Shown here in pieces: positions 1 through 8,486 of a stretch of DNA of 64,000 nt. A program made the translations under genes and the position numbers. The stretch's first letter is position 1; each line of letters begins with the position of its first letter. The stretch covers positions 8,356,001 through 8,420,000 of the forward strand of contig CP107851.1 of assembly GCA_036013505.1 (NCBI GenBank), written 5' to 3'. The notes under the pieces were generated by a model. It was not told where the DNA came from. It was given only the letters and a program-made list of their open reading frames with translations, and made no database searches. The stretch is from Streptomyces sp. NBC_00510. Lineage in GTDB: Bacteria > Actinomycetota > Actinomycetes > Streptomycetales > Streptomycetaceae.

Positions 1-1201
1 GCTCGATGGAGGTCGCCAGGCTCAGCTGCGGCAGTTGGTAGACCGCTTCTGAGCTCAGCCCGAGCGGGGCCCGGCTGGTGACGAGAACCCGCAGGTCCTT
101 GGACAAGGCCACCAGCTCGCGCACCAGGTCGGCGGTGCCCTGGACGACCTGCTCGCAGTTGTCCAGCACGAGCAGTGTGGGGTCGGCGCCGAGTGCGGCG
201 ACGATTTTGGCGGGCGCGTCCGACCCGCCGCCGAGCGCCGACGCCACCTCGCCGGCCACGTCGTGGTCCGTGCTGACTCCGGCGAGCGAGATGAAGTGCA
301 CCGTCCGCTGTTCCGCCTGGCGGCTGACGGCGTGTGCGAGGCGCGTCTTGCCCAGCCCGCCGGGGCCGACGATCGACGCCAGCCGTGAGGAGTGCAGCAG
401 CCCGGCCACGGCGGCGAGATCCTCGTCCCGTCCCAGGAGCGGATTCGGATCGTGCGGCACCCCGTAGCGGACCGTGGGCGCCTCGACCTGCAGCAGCTGC
501 TGGTGCACGGCCTTGAGGCCGGGGCCCGGGTCGGTGCCGAGGTCGTCGCGGAGTTCACGCCGGTACGTGTCGTAGCGGGTGAGCGCCGCCGACGGCCCGG
601 CCGTGGCCGCCTCGGCGCGCAGCAGTTCGGCCAGTACTTCCTCGTCACGGGGGGTCCGGGCGAAGACCTCGGTCAGCGGCGCCACGGCCTCGGCCCGTCG
701 TCCCAGCCGTGCGAGGGCGAGCGCGCGGGAGCGTATGAGGGAGTCGTGGAGCGGCGCCCGCTCGGCGCACAGCTCCGCGACGGGGTCCGCTGCTGTGGCG
801 TCGGTGTCCGGGGCGGTGTCCCAGAAGGCGAGGCCTTCCTCGGCACTGGCCAGGGCGGAGGCGTGATCCCCGGCTCGGGTGTGCCGGGCGCTCGCCTCGG
901 CACATCGGACCACTACCGAAGTGTCGACCTGCTCCTCGGTCAGTGCGAGCCGGTAGCCGGTGGGGGTGCTGATGACGACATCGGCGCCGAGTTGGGAGCG
1001 AGCCCGGGAGACCAGGATCCGCAGCGCGTTGGCGGGGTTGGCCGGCAGCTCGTCCTGCCACAGCCCGTCCACCAGCCGTGTGGTGCTGCAACCGGAGCGC
1101 AGCTCGCTTGCGAGCAGCGCGAGCAGCCCGCGCAGCCGGGGCGCGGTGATCTCCTGGCCGCGGTAGGCCACGCGCGACAGGAGAGTCAGGTCGGTCGTCA
1201 C
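1..1201 (-). CDS. SARP/AfsR-family transcriptional activator, N-terminal part (runs off the window)
   Basis: About 400 N-terminal residues are in the window. The start is GTG at 1201. The order is a short winged-helix DNA-binding region, a bacterial transcriptional activator (BTAD) region rich in Leu/Ala helices with the family-typical ending LRDDLGTDPGPGLKAVHQQL, then an NB-ARC-type ATPase with Walker A GPGGLGKTRLAHAV and Walker B LLVLDNCEQV. This matches AfsR-like STAND regulators of secondary metabolism; the ligand-sensing repeats should lie beyond position 1. The DNA-binding part is short: the protein begins MTTDLTLLSRVAYRGQEITA, so a little of the usual N-terminus may be missing. It is divergent from the PPOX gene. 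The target is unknown. Confidence 0.85.
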   Translation of the reverse strand, partial: MTTDLTLLSRVAYRGQEITAPRLRGLLALLASELRSGCSTTRLVDGLWQDELPANPANALRILVSRARSQLGADVVISTPTGYRLALTEEQVDTSVVVRCAEASARHTRAGDHASALASAEEGLAFWDTAPDTDATAADPVAELCAERAPLHDSLIRSRALALARLGRRAEAVAPLTEVFARTPRDEEVLAELLRAEAATAGPSAALTRYDTYRRELRDDLGTDPGPGLKAVHQQLLQVEAPTVRYGVPHDPNPLLGRDEDLAAVAGLLHSSRLASIVGPGGLGKTRLAHAVSRQAEQRTVHFISLAGVSTDHDVAGEVASALGGGSDAPAKIVAALGADPTLLVLDNCEQVVQGTADLVRELVALSKDLRVLVTSRAPLGLSSEAVYQLPQLSLATSIE

Positions 1202-1376
1202 TCGGTCAGGTTATCGACAGCGGTTGCCTGGGCGGCTGTTCCGGGGTGGGGGAGTGGGGCTGCGGCGGCCATGCGTTCTCGCTCGCCGGCGACGGGCCGG
1301 TCCGTGGGTATCCCTGGGCCCTGCGTCTGTCCGGTCGCGCGGAGGTGCCGTCAGTGGCCGGGCCTACAGTCGAGGC

Positions 1377-1805
1377 ATGGAACTTTCCCGCGAAGAACGT
1401 GAAAGCTTTCTGGCTGAGACGCATGTAGCCGCGCTGGGCGTCGCAGCCGGCGACAACCGCGGACCGTTGATGGTTCCGATTTGGTACGCCTACGAGCCCG
1501 GCGGTCTGCCCTGGATCCTCACCGGCGCGGGCTCGCGGAAGATGACGCTGATCAGGGCTGCGGGCCGCTTCAGCCTGCTGGTCCAGCGCACGGAGCCGAC
1601 GCCCCGGTACGTATCGGTCGAAGGGCCGGTTGCCGAAGTGACCGAGGGGACGAGCGCGCTCCATCGCGAGATGGCCGGCCGCTATCTCTCGGGCGAGGCG
1701 CTCGACAGATTCGTGGCCATGGCGGAGGTGGAACTCGCCGATCACGTCGTGGTCCGTATCCGGCCGGAACGCTGGCTCACCGCCGATCTGGGCACGGTCG
1801 CATAG
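1377..1805 (+). CDS. pyridoxamine 5'-phosphate oxidase (PPOX)-fold protein
   Basis: The product has 142 residues. The start chosen is the ATG of MELSREERESFL, preceded by a weak GAGG; the open frame extends upstream but that extension is Arg-rich and lacks family character. The sequence follows the split-barrel flavin-binding pattern: VAALGVAAGDNRGPLMVPIW, a SRKMTLIR segment where flavin or F420 phosphate is usually bound, then RYVSVEGPV and a C-terminal RIRPERWLTADLG. Relatives are small FMN- or F420-dependent reductases or heme-binding proteins; which cofactor is used cannot be told here. It converges on the SDR gene that follows. Confidence 0.8.
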   Translation: MELSREERESFLAETHVAALGVAAGDNRGPLMVPIWYAYEPGGLPWILTGAGSRKMTLIRAAGRFSLLVQRTEPTPRYVSVEGPVAEVTEGTSALHREMAGRYLSGEALDRFVAMAEVELADHVVVRIRPERWLTADLGTVA

Positions 1806-1867
1806 CCTTCCACGTCCGACGTGTGCACGAGCGCCCTTCCTCAGTTCGTGCGGCCGCCAGCGGCGCG

Positions 1868-2626
1868 TCAGTACATGGAAAGCCCGCCGTTGACCGCGGC
1901 GGTGGTGCCGGTCATGAAGGCGTTGTCCTCGGCGGCGTAGAAGGCGACCGCCTGGGCGACGTCGGCCGGGCGTGCGAGGCGGCCGAGAGGGGTGGCGGCC
2001 ACCTGCCGTTCCTTGACCGCGTCGTCGAGTACGTGCGCCGACACGCGGGTGTCCTCCACGGGGCCGGGCGCGACGACGTTGACCGTGATGCCCTGCGGTC
2101 CCAGTTCCTGGGCGAGGTAGCGCGCGAACTGTTCCAGTGCGGCCTTGGCCGTGCCGAGCGCGATCATGCCCTCCCGGGGCCGGCGGCTGAGGCCGGTGCC
2201 GAGGTAGACGATGCGTCCCCAGCCCTGTTCGGTCATGGCGGGCAGGACGGCCTTCGTGACCGTGAACGCGGCGTGCATCTCGGCGTCGAGCTTGCCACCC
2301 AGGTCCTCCCACGTCATCTCCTGGAACGACGTGACCACGTACGGGATGAGCGCGTTGTGCACGAGCACGTCGATGCCGCCCCAGGCCGCCCGGACCTGCT
2401 CCACCATGCCCTCGACGGCCGCCACCTCACGCACGTCGGCCTGCACGGCCATGGCCTGGCCGCCCGCGGCGGCGATGTCCGCCACGACGCCTTCGGCCGC
2501 TTTGCCGCTGCGGAGGTAGTTGACCACCACGCGCATCCCCCGCGCGGCCAGGAGTCGGGCGGTGGCCGCACCGATCCCGCTGCTGGCGCCCGTCACCAAC
2601 GCCACCCTGCCGGTTGCTCCAGCCAT
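1868..2626 (-). CDS. SDR-family oxidoreductase (3-oxoacyl-ACP-reductase-like)
   Basis: The product has 252 residues. The ATG at 2626 is preceded by GAGGA on the coding strand. The Rossmann motif TGASSGIG lies near residues 12-19. The N-terminal acidic residue pattern and QADV region suggest NADPH use. The usual NNAG motif reads HNAL (VLVHNALIPY), and the YxxxK catalytic pair is not canonical: the expected segment reads GMIALGTAKAALEQFARYLA, with Leu where Tyr is normal and Lys kept. The C-terminus GTTAAVNGGLSMY is a normal SDR end. The missing Tyr raises the possibility that this is a non-catalytic or altered SDR. Confidence 0.85.
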   Translation of the reverse strand: MAGATGRVALVTGASSGIGAATARLLAARGMRVVVNYLRSGKAAEGVVADIAAAGGQAMAVQADVREVAAVEGMVEQVRAAWGGIDVLVHNALIPYVVTSFQEMTWEDLGGKLDAEMHAAFTVTKAVLPAMTEQGWGRIVYLGTGLSRRPREGMIALGTAKAALEQFARYLAQELGPQGITVNVVAPGPVEDTRVSAHVLDDAVKERQVAATPLGRLARPADVAQAVAFYAAEDNAFMTGTTAAVNGGLSMY

Positions 2627-3090
2627 GGGCCCGGTTCCTCCTCGTCGTCGCGGGCCGTCGGGATGACCGCCCCGGGGTGTCCGCCGCCGATGCCGGAGCG
2701 GCCCGGGCACGGGCCGGTTCGCCCGGCAACCGCGAGGTGAGCAGGCCTTCCCAACGCCCCGCGGGTGTTCGTACCGGAACAGCTCGTCGAGCCACCGTTG
2801 GACCGCCGCGTCGGCCGGACCCCGTACTGACGTAGCATCACATCGTTGCGACCCGCGGTTGGCTGAGCCGCGCCGAGGACCGAGCGCGGTGCCGCCCGCC
2901 GTGACCGGGTACCGATGGACCCGCGCATCGAACGTCTGTCCCTCCGCGCCCTCGGCTGCCGGTCCACCATGTCCCGGGCTTGCGCCGTGCTCCGTGCCAA
3001 TCACCACAGGGTCCACACGGCGCTGTGCCCGCTCAGCGCCGCACATGACCCGCGGGCAGCCCAGGAGCCGACGCTGACGCTGCGACCAGT
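2627..3090. other. intergenic region, nothing recognised
   Basis: There are 464 bases between two genes that are both on the minus strand. Open frames run through it but none has family character or a convincing start. It presumably holds the promoter of the SDR gene. Confidence 0.5.
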
Positions 3091-4206
3091 TCAACCGATG
3101 AGCAGGCGGAGGCCGAGATCTACGGCGTCGAGGTCGGCGAGGTCGCCGTTACGCTCGGCCCACCGGCCGGAGCCCAGGTCGTCGCACAGGCTTCGCACCG
3201 CCCGCTGCTCGGCCTCCGGTCCGACCCTCGTCCACACCGACATCGCACGGCGCACGTGGTCCTCCAGGTACGCACCCGGTCGGCGCCAGTACGCCTCGAA
3301 CAGGCCGTCCGCACAGTCCCACGGGATGAGTACCGGCTCAACGCGGGCGCCGATCGCTTCGGCCATCCCGGCAAGCGAGGGAAAATCCGCGAGGATGGCG
3401 GCGAACTCGGGCAGGTAGTCGCGGGTGAGCCAGAACCGGTCCTGCCAGCCGGGCTCGTCGGTGTCGAACGTGAGCACCACCACGCGGTGGGCCACGCGCC
3501 GCATCTCGCGCAGCCCCGCTATCGGGTCCCCCCAGTGGTGAACGGTGGAGACTGCCATCGCGGCGTCGAAGGACCGGTCCCCGAACGGCAGGCTTTCCGC
3601 GGCTGCGGCCACGCACGGCGCCGAGCCGGCGGGCCGCTGCCCCCGCATCACCGCCGACGGCTCCACCGCGGTCACGTCGCGATCCGCGGGCTCGTAGGAG
3701 CCGGTTCCGGCCCCGACGTTCAGCACCGTCCGCGCGCCCCCGAGCGCGTCCCAGATCTGCGCGGCGATCCGCGGATCGGTTTGCCGTGTCGCGGTGTAGG
3801 CGCCGCCGATCACGTCGTACAGCCGTGCGCCGAGCATCTCCAGTTGCTCCTCCGGCGTCACCTTCAGGCCCTTCGCCCGTGCCTCGAGTTCCCTGTCGAT
3901 GGCCGTCACCATGGCGTCAGCGCGATCACGCCGCTCCAGCAGCAGGCTGCGCAGTCGGCGCAAGTGCGCGACCGCGTCGGTGGACGGGTCGCCGACCAGT
4001 TCCGCGACCTCCCGCAGCCCGAAGCCCAACCGCCGGTAGGCCAGTACTTCCCGCAGCCGCTCCACGTCGTCTGCCGAATAGGCCCGGTACCCGGCTGCGG
4101 TCCGCCCCGACGGCCGGACGAGCCCGATCTCGTCATAGTGATGCAGCGTGCGGACGCTCACGCCGGCCAACTCGGCCACGCGTCCCACGGTCCAGTGGTC
4201 CTCCAC
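3091..4206 (-). CDS. MerR-type regulator fused to a class I SAM-dependent methyltransferase
   Basis: The product has 371 residues. Residues 1-75 are a MerR winged helix (WTVGRVAELAGVSVRTLHHY, then a GYRAYSADDVERL wing). Residues 76-125 are a helical dimerisation/linker with the KVTPEEQLEML segment also seen in TipA-type regulators. Residues 140-371 are a Rossmann methyltransferase with motif I VLNVGAGTGSYEP (161-173), an acidic VEPSAVM motif II, and AAESLPFGDRSFDAAMAVSTVHHW as motifs IV-V. The fusion is continuous, with no stop or change in codon use. The methyltransferase-like domain may act as ligand sensor or as a real enzyme under its own control. No obvious target gene lies next to it. 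Confidence 0.85.
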   Translation of the reverse strand: MEDHWTVGRVAELAGVSVRTLHHYDEIGLVRPSGRTAAGYRAYSADDVERLREVLAYRRLGFGLREVAELVGDPSTDAVAHLRRLRSLLLERRDRADAMVTAIDRELEARAKGLKVTPEEQLEMLGARLYDVIGGAYTATRQTDPRIAAQIWDALGGARTVLNVGAGTGSYEPADRDVTAVEPSAVMRGQRPAGSAPCVAAAAESLPFGDRSFDAAMAVSTVHHWGDPIAGLREMRRVAHRVVVLTFDTDEPGWQDRFWLTRDYLPEFAAILADFPSLAGMAEAIGARVEPVLIPWDCADGLFEAYWRRPGAYLEDHVRRAMSVWTRVGPEAEQRAVRSLCDDLGSGRWAERNGDLADLDAVDLGLRLLIG

Positions 4207-4514
4207 GGCACCCGACTATGCAGCCTGACGCCACGTGAGGGTCAAGGGCCTCAAGCACGGCAGCGGTCCGAGCGACTCTTCACGCCAGATCAAGGGTCCG
4301 GTTCAGAGACGCGTGCGTGTGATGGTCACTCCTTCGGCCGGATGCGGCGCGGAGGCACGGCCGGCTGACACTGGGCATGCCCTCATTCGGAGCGCGTGTG
4401 CGAGGAACCCGGCACGGAGCCAGGAGACGGCTCAGCCCACATCGACGGCGGCCGCGGCGCCGCGAACACCGCCCGCGCGGACGGCAATCCGGCGGATCGC
4501 CGTCCGCGCACGGC
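4207..4514. other. intergenic region, nothing recognised
   Basis: There are 308 bases between the MerR-methyltransferase gene and the 3' end of the NPP1-like gene. It contains no coding frame with family character. Confidence 0.45.
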
Positions 4515-5333
4515 TCAGGCGTTGGGATCGAAGGGGATGCCAGAGGGCTTGGAGTTGGCGAGGGTGGAGTTGAAGCGGGCGTCGTTGATCTTGATGGTGG
4601 CCGAGCCGAAGTCCGCGTTCATGAGCTTGTCCCGGTAGCCCGCCGGGTAGCCCTCCCAGCCGACGAGGCGGGGGTAGAACCAGCCTCCGGTGGCGTTCTC
4701 CGGCGGCTCGTCGTTGGTGTTGGCGAAGCGGAAGCAGTGTGTCGAGGCGCCATCCTTGTGGTACACGATCTTGGGGTGGGTGCCGTCGAAACGGATCGCC
4801 GAGCGGGCGGCGATCTGGTAACCGGAGTGCTGGGACGCCGAGACGTACTCGACCTGGTTGTTGTGGATCCAGACCACGACGTGCTCCCAGTCGTGGGTGT
4901 GGCCGATGGCCGCAGGGCCGAGCGTGGCTTGGTCCTTTTCGAAGTAGCTGGCGTAGACGACGGCGCACCAGTCGTTGTTGCACTTCTCGCGCGAGTATGT
5001 GTTGGCGTTGGCCAGCTGGACGTAGTCGTGACAGTGCCCGTTGACGTCCCCACCCAGCTTCAAGCCGGGATTGAGGGTGCCGTCGGCTCCGATGGCGGCC
5101 GTGGTGTAGCAGCCGTCCTTGTCGTAGTCGTAAGCCGGGGAGAAGGACTGCTCCAGGCCGTCGGCGTTCTGGGGCAGCAGCTGCAGGACTGAGGCGCTCG
5201 CCTGCGTAGGGAAGGCCAACACCACGGACGCGCCGAGCGCGGTCGCGACGGCGCCGAGACGGAGACGGCTGGGAAGCCGAGTACTGGAGGGCGTTCCTGC
5301 GGGATTCTTTCTCGCTGACCTAAGGCTGCGCAC
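4515..5333 (-). CDS. secreted NPP1-family (necrosis- and ethylene-inducing, NLP-like) protein
   Basis: The product has 272 residues from GTG at 5333, which has GAGGAG eight bases upstream. A Sec signal peptide is clear: Arg-rich n-region, hydrophobic AVATALGASVVLAFP, and AxA near residues 46-48. The hallmark heptapeptide of necrosis-inducing proteins is present as GHTHDWE (144-150; the usual form is GHRHDWE), followed by HVVVWI. An acidic, metal-binding-type segment (AYDYDKDGCYTTAAI) and four Cys residues precede it. In the family this fold is a cytolysin acting on plant membranes, but many bacterial members are untested. The role in this organism is inferred only. Confidence 0.88.
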   Translation of the reverse strand: MRSLRSARKNPAGTPSSTRLPSRLRLGAVATALGASVVLAFPTQASASVLQLLPQNADGLEQSFSPAYDYDKDGCYTTAAIGADGTLNPGLKLGGDVNGHCHDYVQLANANTYSREKCNNDWCAVVYASYFEKDQATLGPAAIGHTHDWEHVVVWIHNNQVEYVSASQHSGYQIAARSAIRFDGTHPKIVYHKDGASTHCFRFANTNDEPPENATGGWFYPRLVGWEGYPAGYRDKLMNADFGSATIKINDARFNSTLANSKPSGIPFDPNA

Positions 5334-6154
5334 GAGAACTCCTCGACATGAAAGGCGGGCGAGGGTTTTTATCGAGAATCCCTGCCCGACGACTGACGCT
5401 CTGCGCGACGAAGTGCCCGGCGTTCCGGAAGGCCGGAGGCCCATCTCCGACTGTGCCTCCGCCTGTTGACGCGTCGACAAGTTATCCGAGGCTGATCCGG
5501 TGGCGCAAGCACGCATTTCTGGATCGGCATTCCCGACATGTCCCGGCTTCTGGTAAGGAGAAGATGCCGGGAAATTAAATATCGCTGTGCGTTGACCGAC
5601 CAATCGGGGTGCCACGAGCGCGCCGCCTGAAAAGTCCGGCCGGCGGCCGTGGCCGTCACACCGCTGCGAACGGGCTGCTGCCCGGGATGGAGGAGTCGGC
5701 CTCGAGTCCGATCCGCACGTGGCGCTGAGGGTAGGGCAGGCCCTCCAGCGTCCTGGAGCCTTACGTCTCTGGGAACCGACGCGGGCGGCCGCCGGCCGGT
5801 GAACCGGGCCGGCCGTCCCATGATCCATCCGGTGTTCACGCAGTTCAATGAGGACCGGGGTGACCGGACTCAACCAGAACATCCCAGCGGATGACCTTCC
5901 GCTCCAGGGCAAAGCCGTCGCCGACGCCGTCGCGGGCGTGGTCCGCGTCCACCGCACCGCCGGCCTTCCACACCCTGCGCCGACTCACCGTCGCTCCCAA
6001 AGATGCGGCGCTGGCCTGAGGCTCAAACAAGTCGTTTGCGAGCTGCAGTCACCCCTCGCCACCTGAGCGGGCGCCTGCCCCACCCGCCACCGCGACGCCC
6101 CGCATCACCTCACCGCGCTTCGCTCGGAGCAACCCAAGGCGAGCGCCGTAAGCG
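5334..6154. other. intergenic region, no gene recognised
   Basis: There are 821 bases. The part next to 5333 must hold the NPP1 promoter. Short open frames on both strands lack consistent codon bias or family motifs. Probably decayed sequence. Confidence 0.4.
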
Positions 6155-6331
6155 ATGAAGGCATGCGTGTTGTCACGCGCTCCACGGTTCCAGGACACTC
6201 CATGTGCCTTCGACCGCCTCGAAGACCCACTCCGAGCCCTCGAAGACCTCCTGCCCACTGTGGGGACGAAGGCCGCCGAAGCGCTCAGCGCACAGGTCGA
6301 CCTGCATCACATGCTAGAAGGGGTCAAGTGA
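6155..6331 (+). CDS. small ORF (58 aa) coupled to the SMI1/KNR4 gene; possibly the 3' remnant of a larger gene
   Basis: This frame begins MKACVLSRAPRFQDTPCAFD and ends LSAQVDLHHMLEGVK. Its TGA shares one base with the ATG of the next gene (TGATG). That overlap is typical of translational coupling, so the frame probably was, or is, translated. The Ala/Leu-rich amphipathic C-terminus could be the tail of a longer protein whose 5' part is lost. A stop lies just upstream of the ATG. No family is recognised. Confidence 0.35.
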   Translation: MKACVLSRAPRFQDTPCAFDRLEDPLRALEDLLPTVGTKAAEALSAQVDLHHMLEGVK

Positions 6332-6852
6332 TGGCAACGCTTGCAGAGATCCGTGCCTTGTTGGGCGAACCGGGATTCAACTGGACGGATCCGGCGCCAT
6401 GGATTGAAGTGGAGCGGGAGTTCGGAATCGAATTCCCGGCGGACTTCCGCGAGATCTTGGATGCCTACGGTTCGGTCCAAATCAACAATCAGCTGTATCT
6501 GGAGCACCCCGCCGGCCACCTTCTGCACAACCTGGGAGAGTCCATCAGGGGGGATCTCGAGCTCTTCCGCGAGGAGGACATGATGGAGTACCTGCCGAGT
6601 CCGGCAGGGGCGAACCCCGGCGAGTTGATGCCGGTGGCGTCGGCCGCGACGGGGGAGTGGGTTTTCCTCCGCGTTCCCGACAGTTCCTCGTCGCCCTGGA
6701 GCGTCCTGGTCCAGGAGCTTGACAGTCCGGCTTGGGTGCTCCATGAGATGACATTCGGTGAGTGGTTGCTGGCTTACCTCAGGGGTGAGGACGCGACGGT
6801 GTGTTCTCGCAACTTCGCACCTGATCGACCGTTCTTCGAACCGCTGAGCTGA
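6331..6852 (+). CDS. SMI1/KNR4 (SUKH) family protein, probable immunity protein
   Basis: The product has 173 residues; ATG at 6331 with AGAAGGGG upstream. SUKH hallmarks are visible: WIEVEREFGIEFPADFREIL (N-terminal helix plus the FPxDFRE motif) and YGSVQINNQLYLEHP, then a C-terminal WVLHEMTFGEWLLAYL. Proteins of this superfamily are mostly immunity proteins against polymorphic toxins, though others have housekeeping roles. No toxin gene is adjacent. A remnant of a second SUKH gene lies just downstream on the other strand, which supports a decayed toxin-immunity locus. Confidence 0.82.
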   Translation: MATLAEIRALLGEPGFNWTDPAPWIEVEREFGIEFPADFREILDAYGSVQINNQLYLEHPAGHLLHNLGESIRGDLELFREEDMMEYLPSPAGANPGELMPVASAATGEWVFLRVPDSSSSPWSVLVQELDSPAWVLHEMTFGEWLLAYLRGEDATVCSRNFAPDRPFFEPLS

Positions 6853-6995
6853 ACCGCGGTACTCGCAGATCGGCACATCGCCGTACGCCCCCGCGACGGA
6901 GATGAAGTGGGCGGGAGCTCGACGCGCCACTCCTTCGCCACCGCTTCGATCAGCTCCTCCCCGTCCGAGCGGACCGGTAGTCCGAGAAGCGGGAA
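6850..6995 (-). pseudogene. remnant of a second SUKH-type immunity gene (frameshifted, 5' end lost)
   Basis: On the minus strand one frame reads LPVRSDGEELIEAVAKEWRV and continues ELP. After a one-base shift a second frame reads AHFISVAGAYGDVPICEYRG. Joined, they give the LIEAVxxEWxVELPxxFxxVxxAYGDxxIxEY pattern of SUKH-like proteins. The upstream side abuts the IS110 remnant and there is no start codon. This assignment rests on pattern only. Confidence 0.45.
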
Positions 6996-7425
6996 GAAGG
7001 CGGGGGCGGGGTCGTGGAGGGCGGCGCACGCGGAGAGGAGCAAAGCGCGTCTGGGCTGCGGTTGCCGCCGCGGGGCGTGTGTTCGCCGTGGATCGAGGTG
7101 CCGGGTTGCTTGGTCGTCGGGGCGAGGCCGGCGTAGGAGGCGAGGTGGGCCGCGCTCTGGAACGAGCTGCCGCGGCCGATGGTGACCAGGAGGACTGCGG
7201 CGCTCCTGACGCCGACGCTGGGCAGCGACGTCAGGGCCTGGCCAAGAGGGTGAGCCTCCAGCAGGGCCTCGATCTGGTTTTCCGGGGCCCGGCGCTGTTC
7301 GTGGACGGCCGCTGGGGACTTGGCCGGCGACGGGAGGATGGCGCCGGTTCCGGGGACCACAACGGTCTCCTGGTCCGGGGCGGTTGCGGTGTCGTCGCTC
7401 AGCCGAGCGGCCATGCGTGGGGCTT
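6996..7425 (-). pseudogene. IS110/IS116-family transposase remnant (C-terminal domain)
   Basis: The minus-strand frame shows the C-terminal helix-hairpin-helix part of IS110 transposases: an LTSLPSVGVRSAAVLLVTIG block, then SAAHLASYAGLAPTTK and SIHGEHTPRGGN. A frameshift follows, and the next block, RRALLLSACAALHDPA, is in another frame. The N-terminal DEDD catalytic domain is absent, so it cannot be active. It directly adjoins a SUKH remnant, suggesting the element cut that gene. Confidence 0.8.
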
Positions 7426-7756
7426 GGGGGTTCGATCTTGAATGGTACCCCTGCTCGTAGCGCCTGACTTGCCGTCACTCCGGCTCGTTCGCGTATCGGT
7501 TGGCGCCCTGGCGCCCTGAGACCCGCGGCAGAGGGTGATCATGGATGTTCTCCAGGCAATCTGATCACCACGGACCGCCCGCATTGAGCTTGATCTTTAA
7601 CCCTGTTGCTGTTTGGTGCGGACCTGTTAGGTGAGGGGTGCGACTCGTTTCACGGTCTTGCCGAGCTCGCAGTGTGGTGCCGGCCTGCGGTTTTTCTATC
7701 CCAGTGGGCGTTCGCGCCGGCGCCCCGAAGGGCGTCTGGCCGGCCGCCGCTTCGCG

Positions 7757-7793
7757 CGAAGCGCCCGCCTCCACTGCTGGGACGGGCGCTTCG
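7757..7793. repeat. perfect 11-bp stem hairpin within a cluster of CGAAG/CTTCG arms
   Basis: CGAAGCGCCCG at 7757-7767 pairs exactly with CGGGCGCTTCG at 7783-7793 across a 15-base loop. The 5' arm overlaps a 14-bp palindrome, GCTTCGCGCGAAGC (7749-7762), and CCCGAAG at 7724-7730 could pair with the 3' CTTCGGG. Alternative pairings are therefore possible, as in an attenuator or a structured RNA. No T-run follows, so a simple intrinsic terminator is less likely. Confidence 0.6.
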
Positions 7794-8470
7794 GGTGCGC
7801 CGGGCCCGTTTCACGCCGGGCCGATGGCCACCTTCCAGCACGGGTGATCAGCCCGTGCCGGCGCAGCCTGCCCTGTCATGCAGCCTGCGCCTATGGGGAC
7901 CGGACAGCCCGCCGATGTGTGACAACAAGCCCTTCAGACGGGCGATCTGATGCCTATGTGATCAGCTGGGGTCCTGTCCGACGCTCTCACCGCTCCCGGG
8001 GAGAAGCGTGAGGTCGTACACCCGCCCGAACCGCCGCCTGTGCCTGCGCGCCGACCGCAGCCGGATCCTGCGGGCCGCCTACCTCCAGGCATGCCCCCGC
8101 TGTGATCGCCCGGTGAAGCACCACACGATCGAGGACGGCGCCCGGGTATGCACCCGTGGCGAGGGCCTGCGCGGACTGCGCGGAGGCGTGGGCCCGCTTG
8201 CCGGTCACCGCCGCGTTCGCGGGGATGTACGGGTGTTGAGGACGCCGCCCCGCCCGACGTGGAACCCGGGCGGGGCGCAGGTGTGTCCAGCCGACCGCCG
8301 TACCCCATGAGCCGCCCGGGGTACCGTTCTGAGCGTCGACGTCAGGTAATTCCTGGTTCCTCTGCAGGTGGTGGGCGGCCACCCCATCGCGATCTCCGCA
8401 GAGCCGGAGTCGCCGCCGGAATGCCGTCCGTGCCCGTGGCCGATGCACCTCCACCCCATATACACCGTAA

Positions 8471-8486
8471 GCACCGATATCGGTGC
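8471..8486. promoter_or_regulatory. perfect 16-bp palindrome, operator-like
   Basis: GCACCGATATCGGTGC is exactly self-complementary. It lies about 215 bases upstream of the MFS start with no gene beside it. The form fits a TetR- or LacI-type site. It could belong to the MFS promoter or to a lost gene. Confidence 0.4.

Noticed and set aside
5845..6030. Minus-strand ORF of 61 residues, considered as a transposase end
   Set aside because: No IS motif could be identified and no inverted repeats flank it.
7600..8010. Possible group II intron or known structured RNA
   Set aside because: A GTGCG start-like word and hairpins are present, but no domain V-like hairpin or reverse transcriptase could be found.
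8008..8310. Plus-strand frame with a CPRC motif, perhaps a zinc protein
   Set aside because: No ribosome-binding site, Arg-rich composition and no second Cys pair in a proper spacing.
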